Below the pieces are notes generated by a model that had not been told where the DNA came from, did no database searches, and saw nothing but the letters and a program-made list of their open reading frames with translations. Shown in pieces: positions 11,169-22,734 of a stretch of 64,000 nucleotides of DNA. The stretch's first letter is position 1; the number at the start of each line of letters is the position of its first letter. Location of the stretch: positions 172,283,230 to 172,347,229 of the forward strand of contig CM059186.1 in NCBI GenBank assembly GCA_030323885.1, given 5' to 3'. This DNA is from Branchipolynoe longqiensis. Taxonomy: Eukaryota > Annelida > Polychaeta > Phyllodocida > Polynoidae. The position numbers and the translations under genes were made by a program.

Positions 11169-11298
11169 ATTAATATAAAGACAAAATACCCGCCGTCTGT
11201 CTGGTGTGGACACATTTAAGCTCTTTTTCTGTGTAATTCCAATTGTTAGAAACCATATTAAAGGAGGCTTCCCCATCTGGTCCGTCAAGCCTAGACCT

Positions 11299-11958
11299 AA
11301 AGGGGCTTTCACACTACGACGTATGGCCTTAGTGTATGCCGACGTATGCGATTTTCGACCAACACGTCGGCATACGGCATCATACGTTGGGCATACGTCG
11401 AGTACGCTCGGGATACAGCATCGTAGGTCGGCATAGGTTGAGTTGTGTTCATGTTCAAAATTTTCAATGTATGTCGCCGTATGGATCATATGTTTTTCAT
11501 ACGCTCGGCGTACGTCGCCGTATGTTATGCACATGTTAGGGGTAGGTCGGGATAGGTTGGAACATGTTAGCCTACATTCAGCCTGTTGGGAACGTGCAGT
11601 CCGCGTACAGCCAACGGGTGCATAACGTACTCCAAACATACTTCGAATGAACATATGCCTGTCGTATCTCCAGCATACTTAACATATGGCCCATACTTCT
11701 AGCGATGGAGTAACGTACATAACATTGGTCAGCGTACCATCAGCGTATGCAAACGTTTTGCGACCGTTTTGTGAGGCACATGAACACTCTCAATAGGTCA
11801 GAGATACGTTCTGCATTCGTTACGTACGTTGTGTGTACGCCCATTTTTATCCCTTGCAGCGCGAAAAGTTTGGCATATGCCAACCTATTTTGATTTGAAG
11901 TTTATTTCAACACGTTACGCACCCGCCGGCCAAATACGTCATAGTGTGACAGGGCCTC
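11299..11958. mobile_element. Foldback element FB-1 (CGTATG-rich)
   Basis: The left end is AAGGGGCTTTCACACTACGACG; the right end reads CATAGTGTGACAGGGCCTC, inverted with mismatches. The interior repeats CGTATG/CATACG words in both orientations. No open frame of note. It belongs with 44901-45705 by both ends and vocabulary. The target duplication is unclear in this copy. Confidence 0.65.
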
Positions 11959-13700
11959 AAGACTGCAGGTTACGTAACGCCCTAACGCCACTGTTGCTAG
12001 CTAGCGGAAACTATTAACTGTTAAATATTTTATATAATGTTGACGGCTCCATCATTTCAAGCTCGACAGGGTTCAGGTTCGTACGTTGTTGGTAGTGGCG
12101 TATTCAGGAAGTTGTAAATCCCCAACGAGCTTTAATGAATTAAGAGTATCTGTGTGCAACCTTTGACTGTGTACACCTGAGTATGTGCCCTTGTGTATGC
12201 GTGCCATTCACCGATAGATTGTCTCCGGAGTCGGTGTGCTGTTCCTTTAACTAGCTCAGAATCTTAATATATCAGTCGTTAACGGTTATTCTCTAGTGTA
12301 ACGGATAGACCTTTTAAGCCTAACTCTTGCTTACCCAGTTACATTAAAAAAAAAAAAAAAATCTGTTAATAGTTCAAGAGGGATAAAGTCAGTATCATAA
12401 TCGAATTTGAAAATTGAATGCATCTATTAGGCCGAATTCTGATCATTATCTACCTGTGGGGATTGCTTCTACTCATACTCATACCCATTCTAAACCCGAA
12501 ATTATTCTTTTTCCTTTATTCTCGGCATCCACCTGTGAGGATTTTATATCCTGAAATTATTCTTTTCCATTTTTTCTCTCTCGTCATCGACTTGTGGGGA
12601 TTGTTTCAAAACCTTATACATATATTTTTCACCAACTCAAATTACCCAACCCTGGAGATAGTCAAATTCCATTTAGGAAAAATCTATCAACGGGAATTTT
12701 GTTAACGAAAATTCGCTTACATTGCCTACATTGACTGAAACTATTAATGTTTTGCAGTTGGGTACACATAAATAGTGATTACAATACTATATATTGAGTG
12801 TTAGAAAATCTTAAGAATAATAATGTTCACATGTTATGTAAATACTATGTATTATGGAAACAATTAAATATGCACCGAATTATATTCAGATAACTATTTA
12901 GTCCCTTAATATTTAATGAATAGACAACATTCATTGGGCAGCATGGCTTCTTTTGACTCTTACACGAGTGCGTGTTAGTAAATTGTATGACACTGACGAT
13001 TGTCCGAGTGAACCTTGTGGTAGCCTTTCTGTTATGGCAGTGGTTGGCGTTGCACTATGAATAATATCTGGAGGGTGCAGTTTGTTGGTTCAATAAAAAT
13101 CAAGTTTCGAATAATGTTTGTGCCACTTTCTTTGCTACCATAATCAGATATGAAAATGTTTAGTTGCTCAGAACCTTCCACATGTTTAATGGGCTATTTG
13201 AGATCGAATTACGTAGGCTACGATTTGTCTGCCAGCACTATTAGACTTTAAGTATACCATGGCTATTATTAGTAGTTATGTTGACATCAAACAGGCAAGG
13301 CAAGGATGGATTTACATAGATTACAGGGTGTACTCAAAAATCTTCAAATTTCGATTTGCACAACTTTCCAAGTCTGTATCTCAACTAGCGAAGAATATGA
13401 GACATGATCCAGGTCTACAAAATCATAACGGGTACAGATCACATTGGCTCCTCCATCTTCTTTATCTTCCCAACATCAACCATGACCCGTGGTCACATCC
13501 CAACAGTTTCCAACAAACAATGCCGTCTAAACTTCAGGAACCAGCTTCAGCCACAGGATAGATGGAACTCCTGAGGTCCACGAATCTGTTGTCTCCGCCC
13601 AAATCACGAACTGCTTTAAGTCCTGACTTAACAAGTTTTGGATACAAGAACGATACAGATTACCATAACTGTCTGTAGTAAAAGTTATCTATTGTAGGAC
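11959..13700. other. Sequence without recognised features
   Basis: Contains a 16-A run at 12346-12361 and unremarkable AT-rich DNA. Small frames at 12418-12705 and 13259-13561 (+) have no recognisable domain. Confidence 0.4.
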
Positions 13701-13715
13701 TCACACGCGCACTTA

Positions 13716-14180
13716 AACCAAGCTCGGTTAAACCAAACGATCGGTTAATCCAAACTTTTTTCGGCAGCACGGCAAAATGCTACCATTAATTATATTAAAA
13801 AGTTGATTAAACAAAATTATCTGTTAATCCAAACAAAATTTTCGGACCTCAGGCCACTTCCGGTAAGGTTAAACCAAACTTCCATGTGGTTATAAAGTCA
13901 TCTGAGACCCCACTGACCTTTTTATATGATAAATGGTAGTATTTTGAAGGAACCAAGAAATTTGTTTGGATTAACCGATCGTTTGGATACATACAGTATA
14001 ACGGGGTTATACTATATGTACATAAAAAGCAATCAAAGTGTCCACATACATTGTATATTACCTGTGCAATACACGCTTCCTCAAAGTCGAAGCCAAAGCT
14101 CGGTTAAACCAATGATCGGTTAATCCAAACAAATTTCTAGGGTCCCTTCAAGTTTGGTTTAACGGGGTTAAAGACTACTA
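13716..14180. mobile_element. Inverted/direct repeat element with GGTTAATCCAAAC words (pogo-like?)
   Basis: GCTCGGTTAAACCAA followed by GATCGGTTAATCCAAAC occurs near 13722 and again near 14098; its complement TTGGATTAACCGATCGTTTG lies at about 13967. A CAGTATAACGGGGTTATACT palindrome lies at 13994. Repeated 'GGTTAA' gene-like words are typical of pogo/Tigger MITEs, but termini are not clear. Confidence 0.45.
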
Positions 14181-14189
14181 CACTGTATT

Positions 14190-15450
14190 TGGTATCAAGG
14201 TATGTACATATGCTTGGATCCCTAAGGAAGTCATTCGGGCCAATTTGACCGCAGAGAGGCTCTGACGATCGGCGTGCCCTAAACAGCTTCTAGAGACTTC
14301 GTTGTTTAAAGCTATACAAATTCTAACTAGTCATAACTGATCATAATAAATAATCATGGTCAGGTAGCTCCACCTGGTGTCGGGTACACCATGTGGACGC
14401 TAGGTGGCGTGTCGATGCGTCCACACTTTCAAACACTGGCGACACCTGTCGAAAAGGCCAGAGGACCAGGCTATATCATTTATATAACAAATTCGATTCT
14501 ATATTTTAGAATAAATCCATTATAGTTAAAATTGCATGGTCTGGTGATTTGAGTTCCTGCCTTTTTAAAATATTTGTTATTTATATATATTTTTTAGAAA
14601 CCTGGCCATGTGAGTTTACAGAATTTGAGATTATTTAAATAAAATTCTAAATTGTATACACAAGGTTATTCTGCACATCTAGGAATATAAGCAATTTCAG
14701 GTTACACTAAGAAAAATGAAAATCAACAGGATGGAAAATACTGAAGTAATGATCGATAGAGGCAACATTCATTAAGTGTTACATGCTGAGGGATACGTTC
14801 ACAATGCTTTCTTTCTTTATTTAGTTGTTATCAGTATATGATATTTATTTCAATAGACTAGTTCGTAATTCCATCAGCGCATGCAGTGAAAACAACGTTG
14901 ACAGTAAAACAAAGACATATGGCCATTCAGTTTGCCAATACGTGCAGCATAAAATTTCAATTTGATTCAAAATTAATAGGAATACAGAACAATTTGGCAC
15001 AAACATGGATGATCGCATGTAACATAATAATATAATGAATATGTTGAAGACACAACTCTCCATAAATAAGCATTTTGATCTAAGAAACATACAATTTCAG
15101 TCAATTTACAGGCTGATGCTTACATCACCATTTGTAATTCTTGTTCTAAATATTAAAATGCCAAATGTGTTAACAGAAACTTGTTTCAAAGAAATATATA
15201 ACCAATATCCGATTAACCCTACCAATTTCCTAGCTCTACAGATGTTATTAACCATAGGATATAAATAAATACATGAATAAAATAAGTAAAACTGACTCTG
15301 GCTACAGTTCTAAAACGAGTCTGTATGACTAGATTTGTGTAGATCTGAATGCAGATGGTATAAGACGTGCTGATTAGATTGACGTAAATGCAATGCTAGA
15401 TAACAGATTAACTTATTAATTTATTATATATATTTTTTAAGTTGGTATTC
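14190..15450. other. AT-rich sequence without recognised features
   Basis: Small frames (14845-15090 -, 15035-15268 +) have ordinary composition and no recognisable domain. I see no gene. Confidence 0.35.
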
Positions 15451-15452
15451 TA

Positions 15453-16058
15453 AAGCCGTGTTCACATGGGGAACATGTAAAGCAATTTAGACAAGGCGAA
15501 TCATATGAATCGATTTAGGCGCCCGTTCACACGGGCAGTATTTGGGCCGGAAATCGATATCAGCGCATGAGCAAGTCCACTCTGACCAGTGCCAGTTTTC
15601 TGTTAGGCGAAGTCACCACGAGAGAGTGCGTTCGACCTAGATTTGTATGGACTGAATTGTATTGGTTTGGAACGATCAAAACTTAGGCTGGGCAGTGAAA
15701 ACATTAAAATAAATGATGAAAAAAATATCTGTGCCCAGCTAGCGGTTTCATAGACTAAATTATATAATATGCACTTTTGATCGACCGGAAAGTCAACAAA
15801 CTAAGGTCTCGACTGTGCATGCGTGTGACATCCTTAATCCGCCTCAGACTGGCTCAGTGCATCCACACGGGCAAAATAAATCGCTTCACAGAAATCGACT
15901 CACGTAATCGACCTCCAGAGGTGGTTTACAGTATCCGGATCACAGAAATCGATTCAGCCGTAATCCGCCTCAGACGCCCGTTCACACGCGAAATGTAACC
16001 CAAACTATACAAGTCGATTTCTATGAATCGATTTACATCGCCCGTGTGAACACGGCTT
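15453..16058. mobile_element. Foldback element FB-2 (ATCGATT-rich)
   Basis: The ends are AAGCCGTGTTCACATGGG and CCCGTGTGAACACGGCTT, a near-perfect inverted repeat. Inside, GAATCGATTTA, GAAATCGATTC and GCCCGTTCACACG words recur in both orientations. The architecture is like FB-1, but the terminal sequence differs. Confidence 0.6.
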
Positions 16059-16258
16059 ATGTTTCAAACAAGAGCTGAAATGAACTGAATCTAGCACATT
16101 CTGCACTCAGTGTGTTAGCATGAGCCATGTGCTTCGCTCGGGTTTGTTTTGCTGCCACATACCCCACAATGCACAGCGCGGCTGGAATTACAAACTAGTC
16201 TATTATTTGAATCATTTGTGGTGAAGTTTTCGAGAGGACGCCACGACTCACGAGGTTG

Positions 16259-16722
16259 TTTCCGGTGTGGCGGTTTCAGCTCGTTCCCGTGCTCAGCTGT
16301 GTCCCGTTGCTTCTGCGCATGCGCGGATTGCGCATCAACTCGGGTCACCCGAGTCACTTATTGGCGCATGCGCACATCCTAGAAACTCGGGTCGAATAAT
16401 CGAATACGCTTCTCCGCGCTGGGGTGGACAATTTTTTTTTTTTTTTTTAATAACCGATAAGACTACAGCAAAATAGGATTTAAAGTATTTTATGATGGCC
16501 TAGTTTACCTATATTTCCATTTAATTAATCTAAGTTATTCTTTTTTTGCACAAGGCACGTGTATTTGTCGACTCCACTCGCCGTGTTCTATTTTAAATTC
16601 TGACGACTGGAATGACCCGAGTCGCCCGGGTAGTGTTAATCGATTATGGCCAATTCTGACGCATGCGCAGAAGCGAGGTACCCGTCTGAGCACGGGAACA
16701 CGCTGAAACCGCCACACCGGAA
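16259..16722. mobile_element. Foldback element FB-3 with ~95-bp inverted arms
   Basis: Left arm 16259-16350 contains TTCCGGTGTGGCGGTTTCAG, CTTCTGCGCATGCG and GGGTCACCCGAGTC. Right arm 16612-16722 carries the inverse (GACCCGAGTCGCCC, CGCATGCGCAGAAGC, TGAAACCGCCACACCGGAA). The spacer has a T-run at 16431-16449. Non-coding. Confidence 0.7.
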
Positions 16723-16814
16723 CTGGAAGTTGGGATTACTCAGTTGACTCAACTAGCGCCTGCGTCGACCAAACCAGCGGCACATACAAGTTGAGTTGAG
16801 GTGTGTGCTGGTTG

Positions 16815-16930
16815 AGTAAGATAAGATATTTATTTATTTCCACATGGTCAGTACCCTCGTTGGAGAGATGTCTGTAGAGGGAGTGCACATAACATCAACA
16901 CTCAGTGGTTAGCCATCTTGGATTACACCT
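16815..16930 (-). mobile_element. Possible LINE 3' tail
   Basis: ATATTTATTTATTTCCACATGGTCAGT resembles, on the minus strand, the 3' end of the LINE fragment at 40276-40800, which has AATATTTATTTCCACATGATCA at the matching place. Confidence 0.35.
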
Positions 16931-17478
16931 ACCTAGTCAGCGGCCGCCAAAGTATGTGGCGCCACCTAGCGGGTACTGCCCAAACCTTTCTAATACATTG
17001 ACATAGCATCCAAAGTGTCAACATACTACGCTTTAGCAATGATATGAGGCTACATGATTAAAAAAAATACTTCCCCTCCACCAAAAACCCCTTTTCCCAG
17101 AACCTTTGAGGCCAAACTTCTCAAAACAGTGACAAATAAACCAACAAATCGGTAAATAAACACAATGTAAGCAGTTGCAAGCCTTTCATATGTAATCCAA
17201 TATGGCCACCGCAAGTTGTCTCGTGACGTCATTACACCCCCTCTATACTTACAAGTATAGAGGGGTCTGGGAGGCCAGGCCTATCGAAGCAGATTATCTG
17301 TCATCAAAGGCGACTGCGTTAGTACTCGCGATGAAAACCAGGTGGCGCCACGCAAAGCTAAGAAACGCTGCAACTAGATTTACTAGTCTGAGAGAAGAAG
17401 AATGCGAACGTAATGACTTGCACTCACCTGTCCACGTGAAATGCCACATCCACAGGTATGCGTGGGCAGTGCGGTTGA

Positions 17479-17718
17479 ACGAGGGAGCCAAGATACTTCA
17501 ATGACAGAAGTTTGGGTTCGATTCTTGCTGAAGGTACGATGCTTCCCTTCATCTGCAAAAACAGGGATGGCATTTTCCCGCTTTTAAGCGGATTTCAATC
17601 GTGTCTTTTTCACAGCCTGGGGGCATTTTTGATATAAGTGTGAACGGAAATTTGCTGTCAGGATAATAATCTTGCCTTAATTTCCACTTTTCTTTGCCTG
17701 AAACCATTATCATCCCTG
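17479..17718. repeat. Dispersed repeat plus hAT-like MITE (TIR CAGGGATG)
   Basis: 17479-17640 is repeated with high similarity at about 19813-19980 (GGGAGCCAAGATACTTCAAT onward). Within it 17562-17718 starts CAGGGATGGCATTTTCCC and ends ATTATCATCCCTG, an inverted terminal pair like that of 10823-11168. Confidence 0.6.
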
Positions 17719-17817
17719 AAAAGAAAGAAGAAAAAAACCAAGAAAAAGCAAACCACTAATTTGACAACCGATGATACTATACAGACAATATGGCTGATGA
17801 ACCTGCAAACAAAAAGG

Positions 17818-17975
17818 TAGTTTTATTTAATGACGGCTCTAGAGCACATTGCTTTTTATCATCGGCTATTGGACGTCAAAGATATGGTCATTCTGGCATA
17901 TTTCTTTGGAGGAAACCCGCTGCCACCACATAGGCTACTCTTTCCGATTAGCAGTTATAGCAGCAAGGGGTGTTT
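17818..17975 (-). mobile_element. Fragment of the mollusc-type SINE
   Basis: TTTTATTTAATGACGGC, CATCGGCTATTGGACGTCAA and GGAAACCCGCTGCC match the copy at 29077-29416. The tRNA-like end is missing. Confidence 0.7.
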
Positions 17976-18194
17976 TCTAGGCTGATGAACCTGTGTGTTG
18001 TTTATATACTAGACCCGGTATAGCCTACTGAGACTGGAACCATACTCTGATAAATGCTCTCCAAGCACACATTTAGGCCTACCTGATTTTTCTGTTTGTG
18101 CAACCGAGTATAAGGGGGAGAGTGCTGAGGTGTGTTGTTCCTTCTGTGTTGTAGTTAGTCGAGCAGCACCGACACGGTCTGTTAGACAACCATA

Positions 18195-18425
18195 TCGAGA
18201 AGAAAATGTCAGAATTTGAGGTTTGTCAATTTTGGAGATACATATGTCAGGTTGATCGTCATAATCCATCCAACTTTAATTTGAAGTATTTAAAAAAATT
18301 ATAAGTGGCTAATTTTGAAGGTATTTGAATTGAAAACATGCAAAGTTAATGTTGACATGCATTTAGAAATTCTGATACCCTCGGCTTCAGTAGTAAATAG
18401 TTCTATTAAATTGACTTAATAAGTG
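18195..18425 (+). mobile_element. MITE-1 fragment
   Basis: AGGTTGATCGTCATAATCC, GAAAACATGCAAAGTTAATG and CTTCAGTAGTAAATAGTTC are interior MITE-1 words. Termini are absent. Confidence 0.6.
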
Positions 18426-18829
18426 AACCAGTAGTTACTCACTCATCACTGTCTCCAGCAAAACAGGGCTGCGAAACAACCCTAAAGTGTCAGGAAGCTG
18501 GGTTATTGATAGAACCACATGAATTCGCAATCTAAAGTTAAGATTCATTATACCCGGTATAATGCGAATGTGGCAAAAAATCGCACAGCATGTAAAGGCA
18601 TAGTAGTGCTTCCATACATCCGAATGCGATTGGGAATGCGAATACGGCAAATGAATCGACCCATGGACCGATCGGAACGAATGCAAATTACTAGCAAAGC
18701 CCTCAGCTGCTGCCACCCCGGATCCTCGCTTGCTCTCCGGTGGGTTTTTCCCCCGTACCACCCACCCCAATGGGCCCCCCCTCCCCTGCCACCACCCTTA
18801 ACCATCATGAACAAACCATCAACACACCG

Positions 18830-19208
18830 AACATCCTACACAACTATCAATCTGTTTAAACACATCGAACATTATATAAGACAGACAAAATGTCTTGTCA
18901 ACTCTGAACTTAACTTGTTTTATAAGAAAAAAAAATGTAACCCACAACGATTATTTGAGTTGCCCCGAGTATACACCTTCTACTCGGTGCTGCTCCTCAT
19001 TTTTGCATGAACTACAGTGACTGTTGCTGTACATTATACAGCAGGAGCCACTCCCTTAATTCTACAGGATCGGTGCTGTAACTAATACAGCACAGATCAA
19101 ACTTATTCTAATAATAAGATGGCCGGAAGACCAGTGCCCCGGCGCTGACAAATGTCATGTTCAGATGAATAAATACTTTACCAAAAAAAAAAAAAAAAAA
19201 AAAAAAAA
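18830..19208 (+). mobile_element. Poly(A)-tailed retrocopy-like segment with two stem-loops
   Basis: The segment ends with AATAAA (19168-19173) followed by a run of about 28 A. Upstream are two hairpins, TGCTGTACATTATACAGCA (about 19026) and TGCTGTAACTAATACAGCA (about 19074). The layout is that of a reverse-transcribed mRNA or LINE 3' end. The 5' limit is uncertain and I could not define a target duplication. Confidence 0.45.
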
Positions 19209-19764
19209 TGCGAATGCGAATGCGTTTGCCATAGAAAAGAACAGTAACTTTGAATTTCTTTCACAAATTTGGAGCAAAAAATCCCCAAAATAGCATGGGT
19301 ATCTTTAGTTTTTTTTAGTTTTTTTTTTGGTTTAACGACCCCACATCACAAAAGGTAGACACTGGCTACTGGGGCTCGGCATGGGTATCTATGTCGCATA
19401 TAGTATTCGCATTCGCATGCCGCATACCGCATATATGGAATCTTAGCATAATGCATTCCGCATACTGCATACCACATATATGGAATCTTAGCTTAATGCA
19501 CTAAATATATGGTTCAATTGCTTATCTATAATATCCTTCTACTTTTGGAATATATATTTGATGGAATCATGTACATGTAGATTAATAGACTTTGAAAGCC
19601 GATTCGAGGACATTCTGGGGTGATGATCTTGTTCTTACCACCTATTTGATCAACTCTACCTTAAATTAGATAACTAACAGGTACTGGAACCAGGAGCGCT
19701 ACCTCTTGTTAACACCAAAGCGGGTTTTGCTCGAACCAAGTAGCTAGGGACTGATCTGGTTGGT

Positions 19765-20240
19765 TGGTTGTTGGAGTTTTACATTCTAGCAACATCTAAG
19801 GCAGAAGTTTGGGTTGAACGAGGGAGCCAAGATACTTCAATGACAGAAGTTTGGATTCGATTCTTGCTGAAGGTACGATGTTTCCCTTCATCTGCAGAAG
19901 CAGGGAGGATATTTCCCCGCTTTTAAGCGGATTTAAAAAGATTTTCTCACAGCCTGGGGGCATTTTTGATATAGGTGTGATATGTGATGGTGCGCACTCA
20001 TGGTGACATTATAGTGTTAGCCCACTGGGAGACCAGGCCATCAGCACCATGACCTGATATTCCACTCAGTCACATTATCCTGACACTGAGCCATCCAGTC
20101 CTTGTCGTATCCTAATAATGCCGAGTGCCTGGCTAGGTAGCGACATGTATCAATTTTTACGTCATTAGTTTGACTCGCACAGTGTTCGAACCCGTGGGTT
20201 CGAATCCCACAATCTACCAAAGCTGGAGACGGTCAGAGAC
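19765..20240 (-). mobile_element. SINE-A interrupted by another repeat
   Basis: The reversed SINE-A tail (TTACATTCTAGCAACATCTAAGG) is at 19775-19803 and the body resumes at about 19985 (GTGCGCACTCATGGTGACAT) up to a B-box-like GTTCGAACCCG at 20183. Between them lies the 17479-17640-type repeat. Confidence 0.7.
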
Positions 20241-20356
20241 TGATCGGTCGAGCCCCATACTGAGACTAGCTACTAGTAGTTCCGTGATGTCACACAGCGA
20301 GGGGGAGGGTGGACGTAGAAAGGTTATAAATCACACTCAAAAGGTTACAATTTTAC

Positions 20357-20714
20357 TTTGAAGTTGCATAGTCCGATGGTTTTGAATTTCTGTATTTTTT
20401 TCTGAGATAAATATATTAGATCGATCACTAGTGTCTACTTTACATTAGTTCAAAGTTACTTTTATTTTAAATGGTAAACTTTTGAAATATTTTGAGTGCA
20501 AACATGGAAAATTAGTTTTGGCAAGCTTGCCAAAACTCTGACACCATAGACTTCAGCAGTAACAGGTTCTGTTAAATCGACTCAGTATTGCCTTCTATGT
20601 AGACACAAATGCTTAATAAGTGCATCAGTATTTAAGTTAGCTATGTAAAATCAAATCTAAATAATTGGTTTTGTTTTGAAAATTTGATATTTCATCGGAC
20701 TATGCAGCTTTAAG
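20357..20714 (+). mobile_element. MITE-1, complete copy
   Basis: Starts AAGTTGCATAGTCCGATGG, ends CATCGGACTATGCAGCTTTAAG, with the central palindrome TTTTGGCAAGCTTGCCAAAA. 358 bp, non-coding. Best reference copy of the family in this window. Confidence 0.85.
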
Positions 20715-21177
20715 TGATAGGCCTAGTTGGGTTTGCCCTACTTTCCAAATCTGTAAACATTTCCCAGCTTACGTCAGTCTAACAGCTGATGATAGTCATT
20801 AGGGCTGAATTACACCGATAACCACATTTTGATCACACAGACGCTAAGGGCCCTAAATGACTCCTAAATATCGACTAAGTTTATATTTTTTTGTAAAGAT
20901 GGTCCATTCATAGAATAAAATCCTCTGTCAGCGCCAGAGTACTGGTCTTATGCCATGTGCCAGTCTTGTTGTTTAGGATCAATTATCACAGAGCTTACTC
21001 CGAGTTAAGGCGCAGTACATCCTAGTTATCACAAAAATATGGCAACAATTCTAAACACTCGGATTGTGAAACTTCAATATTCAATTTGGTGTGCGATGTC
21101 TTTAAATTTGCACTGTCCCATTAAAGCCTCGAATTGTTTCAAAGTAAAACACTTACCTCGATTTGAATATAAATAAC
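20715..21177. other. Sequence between MITE-1 copies, nothing recognised
   Basis: Ordinary sequence without gene-like frames or repeats I could identify. Confidence 0.4.
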
Positions 21178-22162
21178 CATATTTTGAAATATCTCAAAAG
21201 TTTGCCAAAACTCTGACACCATAGACTTCTGCAGTAACAGGTTCTGTTAAATTGACTCAGTATTGCCTTCTACGCAAAAACAAATGCTTAATAAGTGCAT
21301 CAGTATCTAAGTTAGATATGTAAAATCAAATCTAGATAATTGGTTTGGTTTTCAAAATTTGATATTTCATCGGACTATGCAGCTTTAAGCATTTGCTTCA
21401 ACATAGAAAGGTGTACTAAATCAAGTTAATATAACCTGTGTTATTGCTGAAGCCTATGGAGTGAGAGTTTTGACAATCATGCCATGATTATGTGTTCATG
21501 CTTACACTTCTAATATCTACCTAAGTTAAATATTTTATAGAAAAGCTACCTAAAACTAAAGTAAGTTAGACTACGACGATCAATTTAATATATTTATCGC
21601 AGAAAATCACAGAAACTGAAAACCACCGGCCTCATTGATTTCAAAGCTGCATAGTCCAATGAAAAGATCAAATTATCAAAACCAAAACAGCGATCTAGAT
21701 TATATTCTACATGTCTAACTTGGATACTAGTGCACTTATAATATATTTGTCACCACATAGAATGGAACACGGAACCAATTTAATTATAGAACCTGTTACT
21801 GGAGAAACCTATAGTGTCAAAGTTTTGGCGTGCTTGCCAAAATTAATTTGGTATGTTTGCACTTCAACTATCTCGAATGTTAGCCATTTAAAACAATAAT
21901 GATTTAAAACTAAAACAAGGTAGATTATAACGATCAACCTAACATATTTATGCCTGATAATTACAGAAACTCAAAGCCATCGGACTATGCAACTTTAAGC
22001 ATTTGGTGCTATTTAAAGAGGGTTACTAAATCGATTTAACAGAACCTGTTACTGCTGAAGCCTATGGTGTCAGCGTTTTAACAAGCACACCAAAATTAAC
22101 TGTGCATGCTTGCACTTCAAATATCTACCTAAGTTAATCATGTTAAAGCAAAGTCACTTCGA

Positions 22163-22209
22163 TTGTTTGTTTGTTGTTGTTTTACGTCCTAGCAACATCT
22201 AAGGTCATA
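22163..22209 (-). mobile_element. 47-bp SINE-A tail insertion with 9-bp target duplication
   Basis: Only the last part of SINE-A is present (TTGTTTGTTTGTTGTTG then TTTTACGTCCTAGCAACATC). TCACTTCGA flanks it at 22154-22162 and 22210-22218, inside a MITE-1 copy, so this is a genuine severely 5'-truncated insertion. Confidence 0.85.
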
Positions 22210-22235
22210 TCACTTCGAACTGAAGTAGGGGGACC

Positions 22236-22437
22236 TAGGGCAAAGTGGATCAACAGATTTTGGTTTTCTATATCGCTGTGCAAAGACTATGACACAGCCA
22301 AGCTTTTGGCTTTGACCTTTTCATTGAGGACGAACAATATCATTTGGCACGAACAAAGTTAATTTGAAAACGGATTTATTGAGATACATGAAAATATAAA
22401 AATTAAAATAAATTCCACTTTGCCCCAGACGCTCGAT
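22236..22437. mobile_element. Small MITE, TIR GGGCAAAGTGGA
   Basis: TAGGGCAAAGTGGATC at the left and ATTCCACTTTGCCCCAG at the right are inverted. About 200 bp, inserted in a MITE-1 copy. Non-coding. Confidence 0.6.
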
Positions 22438-22734
22438 GCAGAGAGGAATACGTCACGCCTACCTTAGATTATGACAATCAACCTCATATATTTATCTCAG
22501 AAGCTGTCATATATTTATGACAGAAGCTGAACACCATGCGACTGTGCCGCCTTAAGAGTGAACATACGGGCAGTAGGACCACACGGGTTGCTGACGGCAT
22601 AGGTTAGGTTGAAAACTGATCTGGTCTCTTGAAATCATACCCTTTTATTCCACCTTATACTGCAATTCTCGTATTTCCTTTCAATATTTCCCTTTCTTTT
22701 CAACTCCGCCTCCATTGGCGGAACAGAGACAGGT

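Larger units (their letters stand above)
21178..22556. mobile_element. Cluster of four head-to-tail/nested MITE-1 copies
   Basis: Pieces: 21178-21390 (+, 5' truncated), 21390-21640 (-, left-truncated), 21645-21998 (-, near complete) and 21998-22556 (-). The last is split by a SINE-A tail at 22163-22209 and by a different MITE at 22236-22437. Each boundary shows the AAAGYTGCATAGTCCGATG terminus. Confidence 0.7.

Noticed and set aside
13259..13561. 100-aa frame on + strand
   Set aside because: Ordinary composition, no recognisable domain, no splice or promoter context. I cannot support it.
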